A stretch of 61,247 bases of DNA from an uncultured Lachnospiraceae bacterium (GCA_934371475.1 CAKRNX010000002.1:1-61247); one strand, 5' to 3'. Counted from the stretch's first letter, positions 24,049-33,418 are shown. A program made the numbers and translations. The notes: generated by a model from the sequence alone, not told the origin.

Positions 24049-24410
24049 TTTTCTGTCCTTTTCCAGCTATCAACTACTCACAGTCTATGAACACATCTTT
24101 CTAAAATAGAACCTTATTCTTCACAAATATCAATCCAAATCTTATTTCACCAACTCAAATTCTGCTGCGAATTATGAACAGAACTATGAAGAAAGCTGAC
24201 TAATCTGATTTTTTTTACACTTTTCAGATATTTTTTGTTCATGTAAAATGCAATTAAAACAAGGTATGTTTCTTATATTTTCGCAGTCAAAAGAACCTCA
24301 AATGCATACCTCCGTTTTATCGTCCGGGAGAGAACCTCCTGCTGTAGAAGTATCTTTCCCGGAACACAAATCATGCTCTAAAAGAAATATTTGTAATTGT
24401 TTAACCGATT
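24049..24410. other. AT-rich intergenic region between the divergent amidase and GH32 genes
   Basis: No gene is seen in 360 bases. A hairpin CCGGGAGA...TCTTTCCCGG is at about 24322-24360. AT-rich tracts with T runs follow the amidase start. I could not settle on a promoter for either gene. Confidence 0.4.
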
Positions 24411-24412
24411 TC

Positions 24413-24512
24413 AGGTAAGTTCCCTGCCTTCATTGCAAAAACAGTAAAAAGTAATATGCAATGGATGCGGACTTACCTGTATCAGGAGACGTACCGTCAC
24501 CTTCTGATAAAC
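24413..24512. repeat. Intergenic repeat R4, most complete copy
   Basis: The first arm AGGTAAGTTCCCTGCCTTCA through ATTGCA pairs imperfectly with TGCAATGGATGCGGACTTAC through CT (24458-24479), followed by a second hairpin TATCAGGAG...CTTCTGATA. Related sequences occur at 39842-39905, 60065-60133 and 50350-50391. Confidence 0.6.
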
Positions 24513-24555
24513 AGTACAGCAGTTATTCTATCATAAGCAAACAGCAAATCGAATT

Positions 24556-24567
24556 GCGAATATTCGC
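24556..24567. promoter_or_regulatory. Palindrome before the GH32 gene, possible operator
   Basis: GCGAATATTCGC is a perfect 12-bp palindrome about 20 bases upstream of the start codon, a position suited to a repressor. No LacI-type regulator is encoded nearby. Confidence 0.35.
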
Positions 24568-24587
24568 TTGACTAAAGGAGGGACTCC

Positions 24588-26093
24588 ATGAATCGAGAAA
24601 AAGAAATAGCTCTTCGCCATCAGTACATTTTAAACAGCGCCATGGCAGTTGAAAAGCTTCTGGCTCCGAAGATTGCATCACATCCTCTCAGACAGGTTTA
24701 TCATGTGATGCCGCCTCTTAACTGGATGAATGATCCCTGCGCCATGGTATGGTTCAAAGGATATTATCATCTTTTTTATCAGTATGATCCGTACCATATT
24801 TCCCCGCGCGGAATGTTTTTCGGCCATGTAAGGAGCGCCGACCTGGCTCACTGGGAGCAGCTTCCGATTGCGCTCGGCCCCAGCGATCCCTGGGAACTGT
24901 ATAACAGAGACGAAGCCGGAAAAAATTTTGGTATTTTTACCGGAAGCGCCGTGGTGGACGGTGACCGTCTCGTTATCGCCTACTGCGGTTCTTCCTATGA
25001 TGAAGACGGAAAACTCGTGCAGACAATCTGTCTGGCTTTCAGCACAGACGGCATTCACTTTGAAAAATATGAGGGAAATCCTGTGATTGCAGCTCCGCCA
25101 AAAGATGGCTCCCGGGATTTCAGAGATCCCAAAATCTGGAAACACGATGGGACATGGTACATGATGATGGGCTCCTGCCGCGACGGAAAAGGAAAAGTGC
25201 TTCTTTACACTTCCCCGAACCTGACAGACTGGACCTATATCGGAGTAGCTGCTGAAAGCGACGGCTCTTTTGGGAAAATGTGGGAATGTCCCGATTTCTT
25301 TGAACTGGACGGTTATGATGTGCTTATTTTTTCACCGATTGGAATGCATCATGTGGACACCTGCTGGCAAGTCGGACATATGGATTATGAAACCGGAACG
25401 TTTGAGAAAATTTCCTGGGGAAAAATTGATTTTGGAAAAGAATTTTATGCACCGCAGACGCTGCTGTCACCGGACGGACGGCGCATCATGATCGGCTGGT
25501 GCAACATGTGGGCTCACGACGGCCGCGATACGTTCACCACGTTTGGCTCCACAGCGGCTCATGGCTGGTGCGGCCATATGTCCATTCCGCGCGAGCTCCA
25601 TGTAGACAGCACCGGACAGCTGACCGTATCTCCCGCAGCCGAAACTGCTCTGCTGCGTCAGGAACCTTCCGATATCTGCCGCTATATCCTGGATCATCAG
25701 ATCCAGAAAGTGCCGTTCCTCGGTCATAAAGCCTCTGAACTGCGCCTTTCGATCTGTGCAGACACCGATTCCCGCGGCAGATGCGGAGTCAGAATCCGCG
25801 GCGGAAATGAACATTATACTGAAATTGGATGGGATACTGACAAAAATGCGATCTATCTGGACCGCAGATACTCTGACGGGATCTATGACGATATCCAGTA
25901 TTTTGCACGGGCGGCAACGGACGATCCCTGTATCCGCATTTTTACCGATTCCATCGGCGTCGAGCTGTTTGCAGATAACGGCAGCATCTGCGCCACCAAC
26001 AATATTTACCCGGATCCTGACCACACAGAACTTTCTCTCTTCTCTTCCGGGATGCGCTGCATCCTTACACTTGAGGGATGGCGGCTCTGCTGA
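24588..26093 (+). CDS. GH32 beta-fructofuranosidase (sucrose/fructan hydrolase)
   Basis: Hydrolyses fructose from sucrose or fructo-oligosaccharides. 501 residues with no signal peptide, so cytoplasmic. The three GH32 acids are present: nucleophile Asp49 in WMNDP, transition-state stabiliser Asp180 in FRDPK, and acid/base Glu233 in WECPDFF. The residue after WMNDP is Cys-Ala instead of the usual Asn-Gly. The five-bladed propeller is at about 35-340, the C-terminal beta-sandwich at about 350-500. Start preceded by AAAGGAGGGACTCC. It is convergent with, and overlaps by 29 bases, the response-regulator gene of the adjacent ABC importer locus, consistent with cytosolic cleavage of an imported sugar; no PTS is present. 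Confidence 0.92.
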   Translation: MNREKEIALRHQYILNSAMAVEKLLAPKIASHPLRQVYHVMPPLNWMNDPCAMVWFKGYYHLFYQYDPYHISPRGMFFGHVRSADLAHWEQLPIALGPSDPWELYNRDEAGKNFGIFTGSAVVDGDRLVIAYCGSSYDEDGKLVQTICLAFSTDGIHFEKYEGNPVIAAPPKDGSRDFRDPKIWKHDGTWYMMMGSCRDGKGKVLLYTSPNLTDWTYIGVAAESDGSFGKMWECPDFFELDGYDVLIFSPIGMHHVDTCWQVGHMDYETGTFEKISWGKIDFGKEFYAPQTLLSPDGRRIMIGWCNMWAHDGRDTFTTFGSTAAHGWCGHMSIPRELHVDSTGQLTVSPAAETALLRQEPSDICRYILDHQIQKVPFLGHKASELRLSICADTDSRGRCGVRIRGGNEHYTEIGWDTDKNAIYLDRRYSDGIYDDIQYFARAATDDPCIRIFTDSIGVELFADNGSICATNNIYPDPDHTELSLFSSGMRCILTLEGWRLC

Positions 26094-27609
26094 CAGAGCC
26101 CTTTCCCCCTCCTCCCAGGCGGTACTGCTCCGGCGTAACGCCTGTGTAGGTTTTAAATTTTTCGCTGAAATAGCGGGTATTCTGGAATCCGCACTTTTCG
26201 CTGACCACTTTAATCTTGTACCCGCTGCGCACCATCTCCTTGGCGTGTTCCATTCGCACCATGTTCAGATATTTCACATAATTCATCCCCACATTGTCTC
26301 TGAAAATCACGCTGAAATAGTTGGGATTCATATAGCACATATCCGCCAGCATCTGCAGCGTAATCGCCTCATCATAATGTTCGTCAATATACCGCTTCGC
26401 CCTTGCGATATCCTTATGACCGGCCTGCTCTCTGCGCTCCCGCATACAGCTCACAATTTTGTGAAATGTCTCCTGCGTCCATGCTTTTACATCCGACCCT
26501 TTCGTCAGAGACGCCACCGCCACATGCGGCAGCAGCGGATGATCATCCTGCATATATTCCTGGCCGCTCTCCGAACAGACGGAAATGCTCAGATAAATGA
26601 TTTCCAGACAGATATGTCTCACCAGATCCGGATTCGGCCGCAATGCCTCCATCTGCTGAAAAATCCCGGCCACTGCCGCCTCTGCTTTCTCCCATTCCCC
26701 CGTCTGCAGCAGCAGTCCGATATGATCTTTAAAAACCATGTTGATGCGGTTTTCGCCCGATCTGACCGGCACATCGCCGATCTGTATCACCTCGTCGCCG
26801 AAGAACTCCGCATAATCTCTGGCGCAGACCGCCTCAAGGAAAGCCGTCCGCAGCGCACAGAATGTCTCATAGCAGCTGCTGACACCCACCGCGCTGATCC
26901 GCCCTTCTGCCAGATAACCTGCCAGCTCTTCTTTCAGTGCCTGACACACTTCTTTTTCACTGTAGCTCTTTTCGGACCATCCCACAGACACGCTTCCCGC
27001 ATCTGTCTCCAGCACTGCAGCAGTGATCCCCATTTTCGCAAACAGTTCACACAGCACTCCGGGCAGCGTCTCTTTCAGAAACAGAGTCTCTCCGGAAAAT
27101 GCAGCTGCATGGATCGTCTGCTTTCCCCGCAGCATCTCAGGCAATTCCAGGATGCTCCCCGGATTTTCTGTCAGGATTTTCTCTAACTGATGTTCCAGTC
27201 TGCCGCAATCTGACATCTGTTCCGGATCCATCTTTTTCCTGAATATTTCCTGCGCCTCCGTCAGCAGCGACTCAATTTTTTCTATTGTGACAGGTTTGTC
27301 CAGATAATCGATCACATTCAGCCGCAGGGCTGCCCGGATATACGCAAAATCATTGTATCCGCTGATAATAACAAACAGCGTGTCTGTCAGTTCCTTCTGC
27401 ACAGACGCAATCAGTTCCAGGCCGTTCTGCCCCGGCATCCGGATATCAGTAATCACCAGATCCGGCTTTTTCTTCAGAAGCTCCCTCTGCGCCGTAATCC
27501 CGTCATTCGCCGTCCCGCAGATACACATCCCGTAGCTGTTCCAGTCTACCAGAGTGGTAATCATATCCGTAATGAGAGGCTCATCATCCACCAAAAAAAC
27601 TTTCCTCAT
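26065..27609 (-). CDS. YesN-type response regulator with AraC DNA-binding domain
   Basis: 514 residues. Receiver domain at 1-120 with phospho-acceptor Asp55 (LVITDIRMPG), acidic pocket VDDE at the start and the switch Lys in YLDKPV. A long middle region (about 130-400) without clear motif follows, then a two-HTH AraC domain at about 410-510 (AKRYIDEHYDEAITLQMLAD, YKIKVVSEKCGFQNTRYFSE, GVTPEQYR). It begins with ATGA, sharing four bases with the stop of the cognate YesM-type kinase. It probably activates the neighbouring sugar ABC importer or the GH32 gene in response to an extracellular sugar; that target is inferred from position. Confidence 0.93.
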   Translation of the reverse strand: MRKVFLVDDEPLITDMITTLVDWNSYGMCICGTANDGITAQRELLKKKPDLVITDIRMPGQNGLELIASVQKELTDTLFVIISGYNDFAYIRAALRLNVIDYLDKPVTIEKIESLLTEAQEIFRKKMDPEQMSDCGRLEHQLEKILTENPGSILELPEMLRGKQTIHAAAFSGETLFLKETLPGVLCELFAKMGITAAVLETDAGSVSVGWSEKSYSEKEVCQALKEELAGYLAEGRISAVGVSSCYETFCALRTAFLEAVCARDYAEFFGDEVIQIGDVPVRSGENRINMVFKDHIGLLLQTGEWEKAEAAVAGIFQQMEALRPNPDLVRHICLEIIYLSISVCSESGQEYMQDDHPLLPHVAVASLTKGSDVKAWTQETFHKIVSCMRERREQAGHKDIARAKRYIDEHYDEAITLQMLADMCYMNPNYFSVIFRDNVGMNYVKYLNMVRMEHAKEMVRSGYKIKVVSEKCGFQNTRYFSEKFKTYTGVTPEQYRLGGGGKGSVSRAAIPQV

Positions 27610-29357
27610 CTGTCTCCCTCCCCCGTCCGGATCCTGACCGTGACAACGGTTCCTTCCCCGATCCGGCTTTCTATCTGACATCCGCAGGAATCTCCGTACT
27701 TCAGCTGAATCCTGCGCATCACATTTCTCAGTGCATATCCCTGTCTTGTCGCCTCCTCCACATTCATTCCGACTCCGTTATCTTCAACTGTAAAAATCAT
27801 AACTTCACCATCCCGGACACCCGAAATGCGCAGTATCCAGTCGCCCATCTTCGGCTCCAGGCCATGATAAACCGCATTCTCCACAATCGGCTGCAAAATC
27901 AACTTCAGTATTTTTTCCCCGAAAAAGCTGGCATCCACCTGCCAGTCAATCCGGATCCGCCCGTTATAGCGTACATTCTGGATGTAAAGATAGCGTTCAA
28001 TGTAATGCAGCTCATCCTCCACCGTAATCAGGTCATCATCGCTGCGATTTACCATCGCTTTAAAAAGTTCGGACAGCGTGATAGACATCTGCGCCGCATC
28101 TTCGCTGCGCCCGCTCTTTGAGAGCCAGTAAATCGTTGACAGTGAATTGTACAGGAAATGCGGATTGATCTGCGCCTGCAGCGCCCGCATCTCCGCCTCT
28201 TTCTGAAGCACGGAGATCGCCGTCACCTTCTCTGTCAGCGCTTCATTCTGCTTAAACAGCGACAGGAACTGATACCCGATACTCCCTACCTCATCGTCCT
28301 GTTCAAATGTCAGTCCCTCAGGCGGATATCCCGTATCATGGACTTCCTGGATCGCCCCGCTTAACTGATGCAGCGGGCGGGTAATTTTTCTGGATGCAAT
28401 AAAAGAGAGCAGGCAGGAGAGTCCGTACAGAGAAATCAACCCGATCAGCATTGCACTCAACACCAGCTGCAGGCTCTCCAGATAATGCGCCTTTTTAACC
28501 ACATGGAACAGCTGCCAGCCGGTCCTCTGGTTCATCCTGGATGTGACAATATACTGCGAATCCTTCCCGTCTTTCCCCTCAATCCTGTTAAAAATAATTC
28601 TTTTCATCTGCTCTGACATTTCCGCTGACGCGGATACATATCCTACTGCCTTCATTTCCGCATCGGCAATCGCATAGCCCACTTCATTCTCTGTCGTTCG
28701 CGGGAAGGCATTTCGGAAATGGTCTGTATTCACGTTGATGACCAGCAGGCCCACCGGCTCATTCGTGGTCAGATCCAGCAGCAGTTTTGTGATTGATACA
28801 GAATAAACTCCGCTGTCCTCCTGCTCCTGCTGTATCACATCGGTAAGAAAATACTGTTCATAACCTCTGGCATCCTCCGTTTTCTGATACCATTTATCAT
28901 TCAGATGATCCTGCAGATCGAACGCCAGCGTCGTAGACTGCGTGCTGCGCCTGTAGCAGTATTCAAAACCGTCCCAGTTAAACAGATAGATCGAGGCAAT
29001 ATCCCGGCTGTTCAGACACAGCCGCTTCAGTTCTCCGGTGATCCGCTTGGCCGCAGCCGCATCCGGATACCCCTGAACATTCCCTTTATTTTTCTCCTCC
29101 AGACTCCGGTAAATTACAGAATTGTTCAGAATATTTCTCGCCAGCGTCTCAATCTCCAGCGCCTGAATATCCAGCAGATTGCTGGCCATCTCCAGATTAA
29201 CCGCTACTTCCTCAGACGTCCGCAGCACTGTCATCCGGTAAGAACTGAACAGAAACACAGCCGCGAGCAGCAAAAGAGAGACCATGCTGATCAGAAGACA
29301 GACTCTCAGAAAACGGAACTGTATCCCCTTCCGTCTTGAAAAAAGTCTCTTTCTCAT
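27606..29357 (-). CDS. YesM-type sensor histidine kinase
   Basis: 583 residues. TM1 at about 15-38, an extracellular sensor region at about 40-295 (dCache-like length), TM2 at about 295-320, HAMP at about 320-372, the His_kinase (PF06580) phospho-acceptor His400 in QAQINPHFLYNSL, and an HATPase domain with ILQPIVENAVYHG and VEDNGVGM. I start it at the ATG at 29357, nine bases after AAGGAG; the in-frame ATG eight codons upstream is also open. It has its own promoter (29470-29498) and is cotranscribed with the response regulator. Confidence 0.93.
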   Translation of the reverse strand: MRKRLFSRRKGIQFRFLRVCLLISMVSLLLLAAVFLFSSYRMTVLRTSEEVAVNLEMASNLLDIQALEIETLARNILNNSVIYRSLEEKNKGNVQGYPDAAAAKRITGELKRLCLNSRDIASIYLFNWDGFEYCYRRSTQSTTLAFDLQDHLNDKWYQKTEDARGYEQYFLTDVIQQEQEDSGVYSVSITKLLLDLTTNEPVGLLVINVNTDHFRNAFPRTTENEVGYAIADAEMKAVGYVSASAEMSEQMKRIIFNRIEGKDGKDSQYIVTSRMNQRTGWQLFHVVKKAHYLESLQLVLSAMLIGLISLYGLSCLLSFIASRKITRPLHQLSGAIQEVHDTGYPPEGLTFEQDDEVGSIGYQFLSLFKQNEALTEKVTAISVLQKEAEMRALQAQINPHFLYNSLSTIYWLSKSGRSEDAAQMSITLSELFKAMVNRSDDDLITVEDELHYIERYLYIQNVRYNGRIRIDWQVDASFFGEKILKLILQPIVENAVYHGLEPKMGDWILRISGVRDGEVMIFTVEDNGVGMNVEEATRQGYALRNVMRRIQLKYGDSCGCQIESRIGEGTVVTVRIRTGEGDR

Positions 29358-29375
29358 AGCTCTGGTCTCCTTTAC

Positions 29376-29434
29376 ATTCAAGAATGCCCCGATAGTATTG
29401 CAGAGGTGGGAGTCACTTCCTCACCTGATTGTAC
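29376..29434. repeat. Intergenic repeat R1 fragment
   Basis: CATTCAAGAATGCCCCGATA followed by GTATTGCAGAGGTGGGAGTC and ACTTCCTCACCTGATTG. A mixed copy of R1 in the leader of the histidine kinase gene. Confidence 0.6.
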
Positions 29435-29469
29435 AAGTTATACTTTTTTTATATTTATACAGCCTGTTT

Positions 29470-29498
29470 ATTATACAATATCTCCATAAAACGTGCAA
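29470..29498 (-). promoter_or_regulatory. Promoter of the histidine kinase / response regulator pair
   Basis: On the minus strand TTGCAC (29493-29498), 17-bp spacer and a perfect TATAAT (29470-29475). The kinase pair is thus independent of the permease genes upstream. The rest of the 318-bp gap holds an R1 copy and a GCCTGCGAGA/TCTCACAGGC stem-loop (29515-29544). Confidence 0.75.
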
Positions 29499-29675
29499 GT
29501 TTATCACTTATTATGCCTGCGAGATCTATTTCATTCTCACAGGCGTAAATATTTCAACATTTCTTCTGCAAGGTGAAAATCATCCTCCACCCGATATCGC
29601 AGTCCTTTCTTTTTACAGTTTTGTAAACTGTATATTTGCAAAACCCGTATTCTGGTTTGTTTTGTACTTCCTGCG

Positions 29676-30509
29676 TTATCCTTTCAGGGATCCCGCACTC
29701 AGACCCGCAATGATCTTTTTATTTAAAATCAGGTAAATCACCAGTGTCGGGAAGATGGACATAACGATCGCCGCAAACGTGGGTCCCCACTCTCTGGCGC
29801 CCTTTGCATCCAGGAACGCTGCCAGTCCTACCTGCAGCATCCTCTTTCCCGTAGATGACACAAAGGTCTGGGAAATCAAAAGGTCATTCCAGATATTCAC
29901 AAACGCCAGCATAATGATCGTCATATAACCGTTCACCGACATCGGGGCTGCGATTCTCCAGAAGGTCTGGTAGATACTGCATCCGTCTATGACCGCAGCC
30001 TCCAGGATCTCATCAGGCAGCGCCCGGTAAAATCCGGTCAGCAGGTACACCGACATGGAAATATTCGTGCTGAACACAAGGATCAGTGCCCACAGCGTAT
30101 TTAACAGCGACAGCTTCTGCAGCAGCAGGAACTGGGGCAGCAGCAGCACAAACGCCGGAATAAACATGCCCAGCTGCACAAAGGTCAGAGTCGGCCCGCT
30201 CAGTCGCCAGCGCATCTTTGTGATGGCAAACGCCATCGTCGCCGACAGGAACCAGATAATCGTGATAGACACAAACGTTACAATCGCTGTATTTTTAAAG
30301 AGCACCGCAATGTCTGCCAGGCGGTATGCTTCAATATAGTTTTGAAAATACAGCTGTTTTGGCAGCGCAAACATGGACTCGGAAAATTCCACATTTTTCT
30401 TAAAAGAACTGAGCAGCATCCAGATAAACGGGTAGACATCAGTAATCAGCAGGATAATCAGCAGAGTTTTCAGCACCGCCCCAGAAAGCTTCACCTTTTT
30501 TCTCTTCAC
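29676..30509 (-). CDS. Carbohydrate ABC transporter permease (MalG/UgpE type)
   Basis: 277 residues, six TM segments, the second inner-membrane subunit of a CUT1-family importer. The EAA loop that docks the ATPase is visible as EILEAAVIDGCSIYQTFWRI followed by AAP. Translation most likely starts at a GTG (30507-30509) that overlaps the stop of the first permease as GTGA and follows AAGGAGGGAGCAAA; the open frame further upstream overlaps that gene and is not used. No ATPase of the MalK/MsmK type is encoded in the cluster, so a shared ATPase elsewhere is needed, as is common for this family in Firmicutes. Confidence 0.93.
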   Translation of the reverse strand: MKRKKVKLSGAVLKTLLIILLITDVYPFIWMLLSSFKKNVEFSESMFALPKQLYFQNYIEAYRLADIAVLFKNTAIVTFVSITIIWFLSATMAFAITKMRWRLSGPTLTFVQLGMFIPAFVLLLPQFLLLQKLSLLNTLWALILVFSTNISMSVYLLTGFYRALPDEILEAAVIDGCSIYQTFWRIAAPMSVNGYMTIIMLAFVNIWNDLLISQTFVSSTGKRMLQVGLAAFLDAKGAREWGPTFAAIVMSIFPTLVIYLILNKKIIAGLSAGSLKG

Positions 30510-31396
30510 TTTGCTCCCTCCTTGCGGTCCAGTCTCTTGACAATGGAAGTCAGGATTACCGTCATCAGCAGCGTTACCACCGCAATCGTACTTCCATATC
30601 CGTATTTCCACTGTTTAAATGCTACTTTGTACATATAGATCGACAGGGTTGTGGTCGCATAACCCGGTCCTCCGTTTGTCAGGATACGCGGCATATCGTA
30701 GACTCTCAGGGAGTTCATAATCGCCAGCACGATGCACATGATCAGCACCGGACGCATCAGCGGAAATACAATATGACGCACAATCTGCCATCTGCTCGCT
30801 CCGTCTATGCTGGCGGCCTCCTCCAGGTCTTTGGGGATATCCAGCAGCCCGGCATAGAAAATAATGGCGTAATAGCCGATGCCCTTCCACATCTCTGCAA
30901 TGCAGACCGCCCACATGGCCGTTGCGGAAGTTCCGATCCACGGCTGCACCAGGCTCTCCAGACCGATCGCCTTCAACAGACTGTTCAGCAGCCCGTACTG
31001 CGGGGAAATCTCAAAAATTTTTGCCCACAGAGCCGCGGCCGCCACACCGGGGATTACCACCGGAAGATATACGATCGTCCTTGCGAGATTGGATCTTCTG
31101 CTGCTGATCCCGTAACGCAGAAGCAGAGCTGTTCCATACCCCAGCACAATCCAGCCGGTACCTGTCACCAGCAGATACTGCATTGTCACCTTAAAACTGT
31201 TGATAAAATTTTTGTCTGTAAAAAGCCTCTTGTAATTATCCAGTTTCACAAACTCAAATTTTACATTCGGAGTCCCCTCAAAAAATGTAAAATAAATGGA
31301 CTGACACATAGGATAAAATACAAAAAGTGTGTATGCCAGCAGTCCGGGCAGGATAAATGCAAGAATTGCTTTTTTATTGCGTAATACCTTCTCCAT
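30506..31396 (-). CDS. Carbohydrate ABC transporter permease (MalF/UgpA type)
   Basis: 296 residues, six TM segments, first permease of the CUT1-type importer. The N-terminal AILAFILPGLLAYTLFVFYP and the EAA loop EEAASIDGASRWQIVRHIVF are characteristic. Start follows GGAGATACATCGGA. It shares four bases with the second permease. It lies 226 bp after the binding-protein gene; that gap contains strong stem-loops, so less transcript probably reaches the permeases than the binding protein. Confidence 0.94.
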   Translation of the reverse strand: MEKVLRNKKAILAFILPGLLAYTLFVFYPMCQSIYFTFFEGTPNVKFEFVKLDNYKRLFTDKNFINSFKVTMQYLLVTGTGWIVLGYGTALLLRYGISSRRSNLARTIVYLPVVIPGVAAAALWAKIFEISPQYGLLNSLLKAIGLESLVQPWIGTSATAMWAVCIAEMWKGIGYYAIIFYAGLLDIPKDLEEAASIDGASRWQIVRHIVFPLMRPVLIMCIVLAIMNSLRVYDMPRILTNGGPGYATTTLSIYMYKVAFKQWKYGYGSTIAVVTLLMTVILTSIVKRLDRKEGAK

Positions 31397-31439
31397 TCCG
31401 ATGTATCTCCGTTTCTCCAGGTCTGTCGTTTTTGTCCAG

Positions 31440-31550
31440 GTACAGGAAATCGCTATTTCCTATATCGATTACAACGGATTGTGAGAGTGCAAAGCACGTA
31501 ATAATCCGTATAATCTAAGATTAGGGTGTTTAAGACACCCTAATCCTATA
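31440..31550. other. Stem-loop cluster between binding-protein and permease genes
   Basis: Three inverted repeats follow one another: TACAGGAAAT/ATTTCCTATA (near 31440-31463), ACGGATT...AATCCGT (near 31476-31509) and the perfect 11-bp GATTAGGGTGT/ACACCCTAATC (31519-31545). None has a T run on the minus strand, so RNA processing or stabilisation of the upstream message is more likely than termination. Confidence 0.55.
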
Positions 31551-31553
31551 TCC

Positions 31554-31609
31554 ATTCAAGAATGCATCTGTATGACACATTCCTTCTGCGCACCTCTGCA
31601 ATACTGCCA
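31554..31609. repeat. Intergenic repeat R1 fragment
   Basis: ATTCAAGAATGCATCTGTAT followed by GACACATTCCTTCTGCGCAC and CTCTGCAATACTGCC; closest relative is 33419-33478. Confidence 0.75.
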
Positions 31610-31622
31610 AAGGTCACAACCT

Positions 31623-32957
31623 TTATTCTACAGGGAAATATTCGTCTACAGACGCAGCCAGCTCCTCACAGTACTCTTCCGGAGTCATGGTGCCTTCTGC
31701 CAGCAACTGTGCGTTATACTGTGCAATATCCTGTGTTGCCGCATCCATCTTTGCCTCAAACCAGAGCGTCGGATACTTGGAGTCATTCTCAAGATGATCC
31801 ATCAGCATCTGCTGAACCGGCTCATAGTGCTCTTCCATTGTGCTGTAATACGGGGATAACAGGCCAACTTCTCTCTGGAATGTTCCGATATTTTCGAACA
31901 GGAAACGCAGGAAATCAGTGTTGGTTCCTTCTTCAAATCTCTGTTTTCCGATACAGATTGCATTCGCGCAGGAAAGGTCGTCCAACCCCAGCGCATATTC
32001 CAGACTGATGTCGCTGCCTTCGATTCCGGGCGGTGTGAAATATCCGATATCTTCCTGCGGGATCGGGTTAGTAGACGGATCAAGCAGGGATACCGCAAAC
32101 CATGATCCTGTATAAATCATGGCAGCCTGTCCATTACAGAATGCAGCGTACTGCTCGGTAGAACTTGTCGCATTATATGCTTTGCCCATATATCCTTTCT
32201 GGTACATTTCCTGGCATTTTGCTGCCGCCTGCTGGAACACATCATCCCTGAAACTCCATCCTTCCAAGTTTCTGGATGCCAGCTGATGACACTCCGCACC
32301 TGCCAGACGGTTCGCGTACAGCATAATCCAGCGGGTAATTCCCCAACCGTCCGCTCCATTTGATGCGATTGGCTGTATACCTGCATCCAGAAGTTTGTCA
32401 CAGACTGCTTCCAGTTCATCCCACGTGGTCGGCACTTCCAGCCCCAGATCATTGAAAATCTCTTTATTATAGAACAGACCGTTTGTGGTCAGCTGGGAAG
32501 GCATGGAATAAATGTCCTCATAGTTGCTGAGCATATGCTTGGCGTCAATTACGCTCTCGGACATCACGTCTGTCAACTCAATCCCCAGTTTATTAAAGTC
32601 CTGACTCACATTAACCACAGCGCCCAGCTCAATGATCGCATCCATGGCCGTGCCGTCCTCATAGTTAAAAAGATCAGGCACATCATTGGAAGCAATCAGG
32701 ATCGCCAGACGGGATGCAAGCTCATTCTGGTCGCACACCTCAAATTCATAAGAAAAATTGGGATGACCGGCTGCAATGTACGCATCCAGCGCCATCTGAA
32801 TGATGTGTGCCTCACTCTCCGGGATCTCGGGAGCCTGTTCAGAAACTACCTTAAACACATACTCAGGATCGGCCTCAGCAGCAAAGGCTACATTTGTCAG
32901 GGTCAACGGGATTGCTGCCAGCAGCAATGTTGTCAAGATTTTACGATGTTTCCTCAT
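31623..32957 (-). CDS. Carbohydrate ABC transporter substrate-binding protein
   Basis: 444 residues, family 1 extracellular solute-binding protein of a CUT1 importer. The signal peptide covers about residues 1-27 with a signal-peptidase-I site near NVAFAAEA. There is no lipobox cysteine, although Gram-positive binding proteins are usually lipoproteins, so how it stays at the surface is unclear. Typical segments: SMPSQLTTNGLFYNKEIFND, PTTWDELEAVCDKL, GQAAMIYTGSWF. I use the ATG at 32957, eight bases after AGGAGGAC; the GTG two codons upstream is too close. First gene of the importer operon, with a TATAAT upstream but no good -35, which suits an activator-dependent promoter. Confidence 0.92.
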   Translation of the reverse strand: MRKHRKILTTLLLAAIPLTLTNVAFAAEADPEYVFKVVSEQAPEIPESEAHIIQMALDAYIAAGHPNFSYEFEVCDQNELASRLAILIASNDVPDLFNYEDGTAMDAIIELGAVVNVSQDFNKLGIELTDVMSESVIDAKHMLSNYEDIYSMPSQLTTNGLFYNKEIFNDLGLEVPTTWDELEAVCDKLLDAGIQPIASNGADGWGITRWIMLYANRLAGAECHQLASRNLEGWSFRDDVFQQAAAKCQEMYQKGYMGKAYNATSSTEQYAAFCNGQAAMIYTGSWFAVSLLDPSTNPIPQEDIGYFTPPGIEGSDISLEYALGLDDLSCANAICIGKQRFEEGTNTDFLRFLFENIGTFQREVGLLSPYYSTMEEHYEPVQQMLMDHLENDSKYPTLWFEAKMDAATQDIAQYNAQLLAEGTMTPEEYCEELAASVDEYFPVE

Positions 32958-33131
32958 AATCACGTCCTCCTTTTATTGATAATTTCATTATATTCTTCTC
33001 TGTTAATTGTCATAGTGCTGTTTTTTTCGTATTTATGTCACTTTTTTCAGTTATTTTAACCGAAGCAAGTAAGTTCTCTGTTTTAATTGCGAATATCCAC
33101 TTTGAAACCTTGCGCGCCTCTGCAATCTTTT
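32958..33131. other. Leader region of the sugar importer operon
   Basis: Contains TATAAT (near 32988-32993 on the minus strand) without a consensus -35 box, and a partial R4 repeat (33060-33090). No gene is seen. Confidence 0.4.
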
Positions 33132-33218
33132 AAGTCGAACGCATGTGAGACTTGGCACGCGATTCTGGTCAGCTTTGCTGACATTTCCCCAATAGATTCA
33201 CTGCGCATCCCGCCGGAG
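33132..33218. repeat. Dispersed intergenic repeat R2, copy 2
   Basis: About 85 bases nearly identical to 4079-4165, followed as in copy 1 by GGAGGCTTCT and by the ATAGGAAAT/ATTTCCTAT hairpin at 33295-33316. An R3-like piece (33253-33290) is inserted between them. Confidence 0.75.
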
Positions 33219-33321
33219 GCTTCTATTTTACAGGACGCAATTTCCTGTGAAAGAACAAAAGTGTGCTTCGCGCATCCCGCTGGAGGCTTCTGTCATAGGA
33301 AATCGTAATTTCCTATAGCAT

Positions 33322-33377
33322 AAAAAATATCCTGCCACCTCTGCCGCATCCAGCTCTGCAGTTTGTACAGGATATTT
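33322..33377 (-). terminator. Terminator of the three-component sensor operon
   Basis: On the minus strand AAATATCCTG pairs with CAGGATATTT around a 34-base loop that is itself partly paired, ending in a T run (ATTTTTTA). It lies 136 bases after the response-regulator stop codon. Confidence 0.65.
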
Positions 33378-33418
33378 ATCTTTATTATTTTTATAATCTG
33401 AATTTATCCATAGTGAAA

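Noticed and set aside
25756..27186. Long rightward open frame covering the end of GH32 and the response regulator
   Set aside because: It lies antisense to a convincing receiver-AraC protein, is His/Gln/Arg-rich and has no start signal.
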